Source of the DNA: Cernens ardua
GTDB lineage: Bacteria > Pseudomonadota > Gammaproteobacteria > Pseudomonadales > Halomonadaceae
DNA length: 64,000 bases
Reading direction: 5' to 3'
Assembly: GCF_051251085.1 (NCBI RefSeq)
Contig: NZ_JBPCZH010000003.1
Coordinates: 124,001 to 188,000 of the forward strand
The translations under genes were made by a program, and so were the position numbers. Below are positions 27,307 to 35,036 of the stretch, one piece after another (the first letter of the stretch is position 1; every line of letters starts with the position of its first letter). The notes below the pieces were generated by a model, which searched no databases, was not told the DNA's origin, and saw only the letters and a list, made by a program, of their open reading frames with translations.

Positions 27307-27665
27307 TGAATACTACGACCGCATGAAAGATGTTTGTCAGACCAATTCTTCGACCAGCCTGCACGACCCAAACTAAAACCACGCACTGCGCTGCTCAATT
27401 CCCCCCAAGAGATCCATCCATTTATAGTATTGATGAACAACCAGACGGGCACTAAGTCTTGATGCAGGAAAGGGATTCTACCTAACCTGAGATTCCTTGT
27501 CTTTCATTGCGACAAAATTTGCTTCTTTGAGCAGAAAATTCCAACGAAACGAGAGCACAACTAAAATACGCAATACGCCCCGGACAGCGAAAGACTGACC
27601 GGGGCGTATCAAAGTGATTTCATACTGAAATCGTTTTACATTACCGCGCAGGTTGATTCACTTGT
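27307..27665. other. 359-bp gap between the permease gene and nuoN
   Basis: It carries the nuo terminator (27573-27609) on its right and, further left, the promoter region of the permease gene. No open frame of interest is present. Confidence 0.6.
27573..27609 (-). terminator. Terminator of the nuo operon
   Basis: ATACGCCCCGG (27573-27583) pairs exactly with CCGGGGCGTAT (27599-27609), an 11-bp G+C-rich stem with a 15-nt loop, located 57 bp after nuoN. The following minus-strand bases are only partly T-rich, so termination efficiency is uncertain. Confidence 0.8.
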
Positions 27666-29186
27666 TCAAAACCCGACAGGCAGCGCTATCTGCGCCAGAT
27701 GAATCAACGGTTGAGGATAAATACCAACGATGAGCGTCAACAGGGCTGCAACACCCACGGTAAACGCGCCTACCGCTTGCCCTCCACCTACGGGTGCGTG
27801 GATCGTATCTGATGATTCAGGCTGGAACAAAGCGACCATCGTACGCAGGTAGTAATAGAGGCCAATGGCACTCCCGATGATCACCGCACCGACCAACCAC
27901 CAAAGCCCATCATTCATATCAAGGGCAAGTACATAAAACTTGCCAATGAAGCCCGCTGTCAATGGAATACCCGCAAGTGACAGCAACATGAAAGCCATGA
28001 AGACAGCCAACACTGGACGGCGCCAGTAAAGCCCGCGCAGTTGATTGATGTGGCCGGCTTCTTCACCCAGATAAGGGCTGGAGCATAGTGATACCACACC
28101 GAACCCGCCCAATGATGTCAGTACATACGCCACCAGGTATAGCGCGGTTGTCTCCATTACCAAATGGCCGCCCATCGAGATATGACCATTACCATTGGTC
28201 ACACCGGATCGAAGGGCAACAATGACCGAAAGCAGATAACCCATGTGGGCAATGGACGAGTATGCCAGTAAGCGTTTCACATTGCGCTGTTTCAGTGCCA
28301 GCAGGTTACCCGCCAACATGGAAAGCACAGCGATAATGCCAACGATGACAGACAGCTTCAGGCTGAATGTCGGTACCATCATCACAAAGCGAACAAATAC
28401 CGCAAATACCGATACCTTGCTGACAGTGGCCAAAAAGGCAGAAACAGGTGCGGGCGCTCCTTCGTAGACATCGGAAGTCCACATATGGAAAGGCACGATG
28501 GAGAGCTTGAAGCCCAGCCCGATCACGATCATGCCCACCCCGATCAGTGTCCAGACGTTCACCGAATCAGAGAAGACGAGGCGCAGACCAAGCCCCGCGA
28601 AATCAAGTACCCCATAGGCCGCGAACAGCAGTGCCATACCGAAAAGCAGGAAGGCCGAAGCAACGGCGGACAGCACCATGTACTTGATCCCTGCCTCCAG
28701 CGACATCCGCTGCTGGAAGGTATAAGCCGCCATGCCATATAGCGCGACCGACATCAGCTCCAGCCCTACGAACAGTGAGGCCATATGGATGCTACTCGCC
28801 AGTACCAAGGCCCCAAGGGTGGAGCAAAGCAACAGCAGATAAAATTCATCGCGGTGCTCTTTCAACCCTTCCAGATAGGAAAAGGCAAAGATGTTGCAGG
28901 CAAGTGCGCCGATCAGGATCAACGCACTATAGAACAACGAATAACCATCAACTATCAGCATCGGGGTTACTGGTGTGGGGAAGCCCATACCACTGGCAGC
29001 CAATGAGCTGCCGGAATGCCATACCCAAAATACGGAAAGCAGGGCGAGAACAAGGCCAATACCGCTCAACGTAGCGTTGAGCAGATGGTTGCGACGCCAA
29101 GCCACCGATAGCATGACGACGACGACCGTGATGCCAACGATAACCATCGGCAGGATCGCAAATAAATGTGTCAGTGTCAGATTCAT
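27666..29186 (-). CDS. nuoN: NADH-quinone oxidoreductase subunit N
   Basis: NuoN is one of three antiporter-like proton-pumping subunits in the membrane arm of complex I. The 506-residue protein has about 14 transmembrane helices and the Proton_antipo_M domain. SYLEGLKEHRDEFYLLLLC and the charged helix FVGLELMSVALYGMAAYT (lysine-neighbouring Glu) are typical, as is RNVKRLLAYSSIAHMGYLL. It is the last gene of the operon, 11 bp after nuoM, and is followed by the terminator. Confidence 0.96.
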   Translation of the reverse strand: MNLTLTHLFAILPMVIVGITVVVVMLSVAWRRNHLLNATLSGIGLVLALLSVFWVWHSGSSLAASGMGFPTPVTPMLIVDGYSLFYSALILIGALACNIFAFSYLEGLKEHRDEFYLLLLCSTLGALVLASSIHMASLFVGLELMSVALYGMAAYTFQQRMSLEAGIKYMVLSAVASAFLLFGMALLFAAYGVLDFAGLGLRLVFSDSVNVWTLIGVGMIVIGLGFKLSIVPFHMWTSDVYEGAPAPVSAFLATVSKVSVFAVFVRFVMMVPTFSLKLSVIVGIIAVLSMLAGNLLALKQRNVKRLLAYSSIAHMGYLLSVIVALRSGVTNGNGHISMGGHLVMETTALYLVAYVLTSLGGFGVVSLCSSPYLGEEAGHINQLRGLYWRRPVLAVFMAFMLLSLAGIPLTAGFIGKFYVLALDMNDGLWWLVGAVIIGSAIGLYYYLRTMVALFQPESSDTIHAPVGGGQAVGAFTVGVAALLTLIVGIYPQPLIHLAQIALPVGF

Positions 29187-29197
29187 GGCGGCTCAGT

Positions 29198-30712
29198 CTA
29201 TTGAAGCAAAGTAGGAACAGAGAACCACTGTGCGATTTCTGTCATTGGTTGCAGTGAGGCATTCAATACCAACTGCGGATAGAAACCAACGAACAGCAAT
29301 AGCACGAGTGCCAATCCCAGCATAAAGGTTTCACGCACACTCAAACCCGCAAATGTGCCCTCGATCTTCGGTTCACCATAGTAGATGCGGTGAAGAATGG
29401 TCAGCGCATAAACCGATGCCAGCACCAGACCAATACTGGCTAACACGACTACCCACGGCCATGCGCCGAAGGCTCCGAAGAGAATCAGGAATTCACCGAT
29501 GAAGTTGGCCGTTCCGGGAATCCCCAGGGATGCCATCGCAAAGGCCAAAGAGAACCCTGAAAGAGCACCCACACGCCCAAAGAGGCCACCCATTTGGCTC
29601 ATGTCACGTGTTTTCAAACGGTTATACAAACCACCCGAAATAATAAACAGTGCTGAACCGGAGAGCGCCGATGCGATCATTAATACGACCGAACCTTGTA
29701 GCGCGAGTGTACTGCCGGAGTAGATAGCGATCAGAACAAAGCCCATATGGGAAATGGTCGAATACGCCAGCAGTCGCTTGATGTCCTTTTGTGCAAAGGC
29801 CATAACAGCACCGTAATAAATGCTGATCAAACCAAGCACCATGGCAACAGGCGCAAACAGGGCTGATTGCTCAGGGAACAGGGGCAAGGCAAAACGCAGC
29901 AAGCCAAACCCGGCCGTTTTGATCATGATACCGGCAAGATCGAGCGATCCGGCACTGGGGCCATGGGCATGGGCATCAGGCATCCAGCCATGGAATGGCA
30001 CAACAGGCAATTTGACCGCAAAGGCAATGAAGAAGCCCAGCATCAAGACCATGCCAAAGGCTCCGCCTACGTGCGTCCCCAACAGCAAGTCATAATCAAA
30101 GGTAATGACACCTGTTTGTGAATAGTGCACAAACACCAGTCCGATAATGGCCAACAACATCAACAGCCCAGAGGACTGGGTGTAGATAAAGAATTTCACC
30201 GCTGCGCGTGTGTTGGACTGGCGATCGCTGCCCTTGAATCCCCATAGCGAGATAAGGAAATACATCGGGATCAGCATGACTTCCCAGAAGAAGAAGAACA
30301 GGAAGAGATCAACCGCCAGAAAGATACCTACCACCGTTGTCAGCAACAGCAGAAGATTAAAGTAGAAAGCGCCATTACGGCCTTCCAGATCATGCCACGC
30401 ACAGACAACAGAGAGCAGTCCAACCACGCCTGTCAGCACTACCATCAACAACCCGAAGCCGTCCAATGCCAAATGGATGGAAATACCGAAACGCGGTATC
30501 CAGGCCAGCTGGAACTGGTCACTCCACACGGGGACGTGTGTTGGATCAGTGAAGGAGTAGGTCCCCGTCCACCAAAGCCAAATTGATAGAACGAGAAGTA
30601 ACAATGTGCTCAACAGCGCGATGACGCGGGGCACTTTGAGGCCCATGTTACCAGTCAGCCAACATAACAGGCCGCCGATGAATGGGATCAGTATGAGCCA
30701 GAGGAGAATCAT
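29198..30712 (-). CDS. nuoM: NADH-quinone oxidoreductase subunit M
   Basis: NuoM is the second antiporter-like subunit of the complex I membrane arm. The 504-residue polytopic protein contains the key-glutamate helix FFFFWEVMLIPMYFLISLWG, the PFHGWMPDAHAHGPSAGS signature with a broken helix, and KDIKRLLAYSTISHMGFVL. It lies 75 bp after nuoL, the widest gap in this part of the operon, and that gap contains a large hairpin. Confidence 0.97.
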   Translation of the reverse strand: MILLWLILIPFIGGLLCWLTGNMGLKVPRVIALLSTLLLLVLSIWLWWTGTYSFTDPTHVPVWSDQFQLAWIPRFGISIHLALDGFGLLMVVLTGVVGLLSVVCAWHDLEGRNGAFYFNLLLLLTTVVGIFLAVDLFLFFFFWEVMLIPMYFLISLWGFKGSDRQSNTRAAVKFFIYTQSSGLLMLLAIIGLVFVHYSQTGVITFDYDLLLGTHVGGAFGMVLMLGFFIAFAVKLPVVPFHGWMPDAHAHGPSAGSLDLAGIMIKTAGFGLLRFALPLFPEQSALFAPVAMVLGLISIYYGAVMAFAQKDIKRLLAYSTISHMGFVLIAIYSGSTLALQGSVVLMIASALSGSALFIISGGLYNRLKTRDMSQMGGLFGRVGALSGFSLAFAMASLGIPGTANFIGEFLILFGAFGAWPWVVVLASIGLVLASVYALTILHRIYYGEPKIEGTFAGLSVRETFMLGLALVLLLFVGFYPQLVLNASLQPMTEIAQWFSVPTLLQ

Positions 30713-30740
30713 GAGAGTTTCGATTCCTTTTCCTTTATTG

Positions 30741-30779
30741 GGTCCACCTTCGCTCCGCCCTCAGGGGAGGAGGTGGACC
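30741..30779. repeat. Large stem-loop between nuoL and nuoM
   Basis: GGTCCACCT (30741-30749) is the exact inverse of AGGTGGACC (30771-30779), and inside it TCC-rich and GGA-rich stretches can pair further. It lies inside the nuo operon, where most genes overlap or nearly touch. No T run follows on the minus strand, so an RNA-stability or processing element is more likely than a terminator. Confidence 0.65.
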
Positions 30780-30787
30780 TCACGTCA

Positions 30788-32647
30788 TCAAGCAATCAAC
30801 AGTGCCGCTACGATCAGCGTTGCACCCACCAGGAATGTCGCTGCATAGGCCCGAACCTGACCATTCTGCGTAGCGGACATTGCCGAATTACCCAAGCGCA
30901 CAAGCGCTGGTACAAGGTCCATCAGGCCATTAACCCAATCACACTTGTGCAAACGTGTAATGAAGAGATAAGGCTTGACGAACACACGGTCATAGATCGC
31001 ATCAAAACCGAAGGCCGAATTGAAGAAGCGCCAGATTTTGGTGCCCTCTTCTGTCTCGACTATCGACTTGATCAGCGAACGACGACCGAGGAACAGGATT
31101 GCCGCAATCCCGAGACCGATCAGCGCGAGCGCGGAGGAGAGAATTTCAAGCGAAAGTTCCATTCCCCCACTCAAATGATGCTGAATTCCGGGCAATACGT
31201 GTGACAGCGGTTGTTTGATGAAAATAGCTCCCAGGAACGTTGAGAGAATCATCAGCACTGTCAGCGGCAGAAAATGAGCAATACCATGGTTGCCATGCGC
31301 ATGAATATTCGGTTTACCATGGAAAGCAATGAAAATCATGCGGAAGGTATAGATGGATGTCTGTAATGCTCCGATCAATCCACCCAGCCACAACACGGTG
31401 TGACCATTCGCATAGGATTGCCAGAGGATGGCGTCCTTGGAATAGAAACCCGCCGTGACCAATGGAAGAGCTGACAACGCAGCACCACCGACCAGGAAGC
31501 AGGCATAGGCAAACGGGATCTGCTTACGTAATCCACCCATTTTGAAGATGTTCTGTTCGTGATGGCAGGAAATGATGACCGAGCCGGAAGCAAGGAACAA
31601 CAGTGCTTTGAAGAAGGCATGGATCATCAGGTGGAAGATCGCCGCATCCCAGGCCTGCACACCCAGCGCCAGGAACATATAGCCGATCTGCCCCATGGTG
31701 GAGTAAGCCAAAACACGTTTGATATCAGTCTGCGCGAAGGCAGAGAAGCCTGCGATCAATAGTGTCAGCATGCCAATGATACCGACCAGCTCCAACGTGA
31801 AGGGAGCCTGCAGGAAGACCACATGCATACGGGCAATCAGATATACCCCGGCCGTTACCATGGTGGCAGCGTGAATCAGAGCAGAGACAGGTGTCGGCCC
31901 CGCCATCGCATCTGCCAGCCAGGTTTGCAGCGGCAACTGAGCTGATTTACCTACCGCACCGCCGAGTAACATGAGGGCGGTCAATTCAGTCAACAACGAC
32001 CCTTTTGCCAGTATATGTGGCGCCATGGCAGCGATGGCCTGAATATCCAGCGTACCGAACTGCACCCATAGAAGGAACATACCGATAGCGAGGAAGACAT
32101 CACCGATACGCGTAATGATAAATGCTTTAAAGGCTGCACACGCATTATCAATGCCGCGATAGTAATAACCGATCAGCAGATAGGAGCAAAGCCCAACGCC
32201 TTCCCAACCGAGGAACAAAAGCAGCAGGTTGTTGCCTAACACCAGTATCAACATGCTGAACACGAACAGATTCATGTAACAGAAAAAACGGGAGTAGAGG
32301 TAACCGTGCTGATCCTTGAGGTCTTCACGCATGTACCACGAGGCAAACAAATGGATCAGGAAGCCTACACCCGTGATAACCCCAAGCATGGTAAGCGAGA
32401 GACCATCCAGCCGGTAATCAAAACCGACATTGAAATGCCCTACTGAAATCCAGGTCCATAGATGCTGAACGTAAGGAAGTTGCCCGTGACCAAAGAAGCT
32501 GATACCCACCAGCAGGGTGGTCAGCGCCGCCAGGGCCACTGAACCAACACCAATGGTGGCTGCAAGATTGACCGGCATACGCCGGAAACATGCAAGCGCC
32601 ACGGCCCCTAGGAGCGGAAAGAGTGTGACGAGAAATAAACTGTTCAT
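30788..32647 (-). CDS. nuoL: NADH-quinone oxidoreductase subunit L
   Basis: NuoL is the distal antiporter-like subunit, whose long lateral helix couples the proton pumps. The 619-residue protein has Proton_antipo_N and Proton_antipo_M domains: GWEGVGLCSYLLIGYYY, LQTWLADAMAGPTPVSALIH, TDIKRVLAYSTMGQIGYMFL and the C-terminal amphipathic segment before the last helix. Length matches the family. The start overlaps the nuoK stop by 4 bp. Confidence 0.97.
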   Translation of the reverse strand: MNSLFLVTLFPLLGAVALACFRRMPVNLAATIGVGSVALAALTTLLVGISFFGHGQLPYVQHLWTWISVGHFNVGFDYRLDGLSLTMLGVITGVGFLIHLFASWYMREDLKDQHGYLYSRFFCYMNLFVFSMLILVLGNNLLLLFLGWEGVGLCSYLLIGYYYRGIDNACAAFKAFIITRIGDVFLAIGMFLLWVQFGTLDIQAIAAMAPHILAKGSLLTELTALMLLGGAVGKSAQLPLQTWLADAMAGPTPVSALIHAATMVTAGVYLIARMHVVFLQAPFTLELVGIIGMLTLLIAGFSAFAQTDIKRVLAYSTMGQIGYMFLALGVQAWDAAIFHLMIHAFFKALLFLASGSVIISCHHEQNIFKMGGLRKQIPFAYACFLVGGAALSALPLVTAGFYSKDAILWQSYANGHTVLWLGGLIGALQTSIYTFRMIFIAFHGKPNIHAHGNHGIAHFLPLTVLMILSTFLGAIFIKQPLSHVLPGIQHHLSGGMELSLEILSSALALIGLGIAAILFLGRRSLIKSIVETEEGTKIWRFFNSAFGFDAIYDRVFVKPYLFITRLHKCDWVNGLMDLVPALVRLGNSAMSATQNGQVRAYAATFLVGATLIVAALLIA

Positions 32648-32961
32648 CCTTTCATCTCACTGACGGCATCAATATCCAATGTCTTGAAGCGACGATGGAG
32701 CTGGATCAGAAACGCAAGGCCGATACTCGCTTCTGCCGCTGCCAGTGTGATGATCAATATGAACATCACCTCACCATCGGGCTTACCCCATGCTGCTCCG
32801 GCGACCACAAAGGCCAGTGCGGCAGCATTCATCATTATTTCAAGGCACATCAGCATGAATAACATGTTACGACGTACCAGAAGTCCTGAGGCACCGATCA
32901 CAAAAAGAATCAGCGCAAGAAACAGTCCGTGTCCCATCGGAATGGAAGCCAACGTATTCAT
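32644..32961 (-). CDS. nuoK: NADH-quinone oxidoreductase subunit K
   Basis: NuoK is a small membrane subunit of complex I (three helices, 105 residues) related to MrpC. The conserved glutamates that carry protons are visible in MLMCLEIMMNAAALAFV and in the helix with LAAAEASIGLAFLI. It overlaps nuoJ and nuoL by 4 bp each, so the three are translationally coupled. Confidence 0.97.
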   Translation of the reverse strand: MNTLASIPMGHGLFLALILFVIGASGLLVRRNMLFMLMCLEIMMNAAALAFVVAGAAWGKPDGEVMFILIITLAAAEASIGLAFLIQLHRRFKTLDIDAVSEMKG

Positions 32962-33482
32962 TTTACTCCCTCCCCTCTGTCGTCGTTATGACCTTCGTCA
33001 CGCCCCACGTGGGTCGCTGTGACCAAAGCCGCCAGCAGAAGGAATGCCGCCAGTTCAACCATGACAATATAAGGGCCAAAGAGGGAAGTACCGACCTGCG
33101 TGGGTGTTTGAGTCGTCCCCGTGATGGCGGTACCGGTCGAGTCCATGATCAGAGTAATACCCATCACCACCAGCAAAACAGCAGCCATGACACTGGGCCA
33201 AACCCATACGCCCGGCTTGAGCCATGCCCGTTCCTGCTCGACGACCTCGCGCCCGAGGTTAAGCATCATCACCACAAAGACGAACAACACCATGATGGCG
33301 CCGGCATAGACAATGATTTCGAGGATACCGGCAAATTCAGCTCCAAGGGAGAAGAACACCATTGCAATCGCAACAAGCGAAACAATGAGATTAAGCAGCG
33401 CATGAACCGGATGAGTACCGGTTACCACTCCCAGAGTGGCCATGACGGCAACGACTGCTGATAGATAGAAGGAAAATTCCAT
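32958..33482 (-). CDS. nuoJ: NADH-quinone oxidoreductase subunit J
   Basis: NuoJ is a membrane subunit with five helices beside the quinone entry site. The frame is open upstream to 33593, inside nuoI, but those extra residues are polar and unlike the family; the ATG at 33482 gives MEFSFYLSAVVAV, the expected start, and 174 residues. NLIVSLVAIAMVFFSLGAEF and IVYAGAIMVLFVFVVMMLNL are characteristic, and the latter contains the pi-bulge helix. The C-terminus is hydrophilic. The ribosome binding site is weak (AAGG, somewhat far upstream). Confidence 0.95.
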   Translation of the reverse strand: MEFSFYLSAVVAVMATLGVVTGTHPVHALLNLIVSLVAIAMVFFSLGAEFAGILEIIVYAGAIMVLFVFVVMMLNLGREVVEQERAWLKPGVWVWPSVMAAVLLVVMGITLIMDSTGTAITGTTQTPTQVGTSLFGPYIVMVELAAFLLLAALVTATHVGRDEGHNDDRGEGVK

Positions 33483-33504
33483 GGCTTTTATAACCTTATC
33501 TGGC

Positions 33505-34044
33505 TCATGGCAGCAGTGATTTGACGTTGATAGGCTCTGCTTCGTTCTGAGCCTCCCCTTTATCCTTGCCGGCAATCGACAAGCCCGCGACACGATAGAA
33601 GTTGTAATCGTGATCTTTACCCGGTCCTGAAATCAGCAAGTCCTTTTTCTCGAACACCAGATCCTGGCGCTTGAAATCACCCAGTTCGAAATCGGGTGTC
33701 AGCTGAATGGCTGAGGTAGGACATGCTTCTTCACAAAGGCCACAGAAAATGCAGCGGGAAAAATTGATACGGAAGAATTCCGGATACCAACGCCCGTCTT
33801 CTTTCTCCCCTTTCTGCAGTGAAATACAGCCCACCGGACAGGCCACAGCACAGAGGTTACAGGCAACACAGCGTTCCTCACCATCCGGATCACGTGTCAG
33901 TACGATGCGACCACGATAACGCGGCGGCAGATAGACCTTCTGCTCAGGATATTGCAGTGTTTCACGCTTTCTAAAAGCATGACAGAAGACCATCCACACT
34001 GTGCGGATCTGAGTCCAGGTGCCATGCAGCAACTTGATAATCAT
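33505..34044 (-). CDS. nuoI: NADH-quinone oxidoreductase subunit I (2x[4Fe-4S])
   Basis: NuoI is the peripheral-arm ferredoxin that carries electrons to the last cluster in NuoB. Two 8-Fe ferredoxin motifs are intact: CVACNLCAVACPVGC and CIFCGLCEEACPTSA, giving clusters N6a and N6b. The N-terminal amphipathic stretch and the 179-residue length are normal. It lies 11 bp after nuoH and 22 bp before nuoJ. Confidence 0.97.
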   Translation of the reverse strand: MIIKLLHGTWTQIRTVWMVFCHAFRKRETLQYPEQKVYLPPRYRGRIVLTRDPDGEERCVACNLCAVACPVGCISLQKGEKEDGRWYPEFFRINFSRCIFCGLCEEACPTSAIQLTPDFELGDFKRQDLVFEKKDLLISGPGKDHDYNFYRVAGLSIAGKDKGEAQNEAEPINVKSLLP

Positions 34045-34055
34045 GGCATTCCCCC

Positions 34056-35036
34056 TTAATGAGCCGGAGCGTGAAGCAGTACTACAACGCCCGTTACCAG
34101 CAGATTGATCAGAGTCAAGGGCAAGCAGATTTTCCAGCCGAAGCTCATCACGCGGTCATAGCGTGGGCGCGGCAGTGCGGCCCTGATCAGAATGAAGAAC
34201 AGCATCCAGAAGATGGTCTTGATCGCGAACCAGACGAATGGCGGCAGGAAGGGCCCTTGCCAGCCACCGAAGAACAGGACCACCAACAAGGCGGATACGA
34301 GCGTAATTCCGACGTATTCTCCAACGAAGAACATCCCCCACTTCATACCGGAGTATTCGATGTGGAAACCATCCGCCAATTCCTGCTCGGCTTCAGGTTG
34401 GTCGAAGGGATGACGGTGCGTTACTGCGATACCGGCCACAAGGAATGTCACAAAGCCAAAGAACTGCGGCACAACAAACCAGAGATGGCGCTGTTCAAGA
34501 ACGATATCACGCAGGTTGAAGGAACCCGTGACCGCCACGATCCCCATAAGTGACAAGCCGAGGAAGACTTCATAGGAGATGGTTTGTGCCGAGGCACGCA
34601 TGGCACCAATCAACGCATACTTGTTCGCACTGGAGTAACCACCAAAGAGGACGGCATATACGTTCAGGCCAGCCATGGCCATGAAGAACAACAGTCCAAT
34701 GTTCAGGTTGGCAACGCCCCACCCCGGTGTGATCGGGATCACCATAAAGGCAAGGATGATCGTCCCCATGGAAACCATCGGTGCCAGAACAAACAGGCGT
34801 TTGTCGGCAAAGGGAGGAATCCAGTCTTCCTTGAAGAACATCTTCAGCATGTCGGCAGCCAACTGCAGTGAACCGAATGGGCCCACGCGATTGGGGCCAT
34901 AGCGATCCTGCCACAGGCCAAGCATGCGACGTTCAACAAAACTCATGAAAGCGCCGACAACAACAGCCACCAACATAATGATGACGGCCTGAATAACGGC
35001 CACAACAACATCAATGATTTCTACACTTGAGCTCAT
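34056..35036 (-). CDS. nuoH: NADH-quinone oxidoreductase subunit H
   Basis: NuoH forms much of the quinone-binding chamber where the peripheral and membrane arms meet. It has about eight helices in 326 residues. The signatures ERRMLGLWQDRYGPNRVGPF and, in the large cytoplasmic loop, HRHPFDQPEAEQELADGFH are intact, with the conserved acidic residues needed for coupling. The start overlaps the nuoG stop by 4 bp. Confidence 0.97.
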   Translation of the reverse strand: MSSSVEIIDVVVAVIQAVIIMLVAVVVGAFMSFVERRMLGLWQDRYGPNRVGPFGSLQLAADMLKMFFKEDWIPPFADKRLFVLAPMVSMGTIILAFMVIPITPGWGVANLNIGLLFFMAMAGLNVYAVLFGGYSSANKYALIGAMRASAQTISYEVFLGLSLMGIVAVTGSFNLRDIVLEQRHLWFVVPQFFGFVTFLVAGIAVTHRHPFDQPEAEQELADGFHIEYSGMKWGMFFVGEYVGITLVSALLVVLFFGGWQGPFLPPFVWFAIKTIFWMLFFILIRAALPRPRYDRVMSFGWKICLPLTLINLLVTGVVVLLHAPAH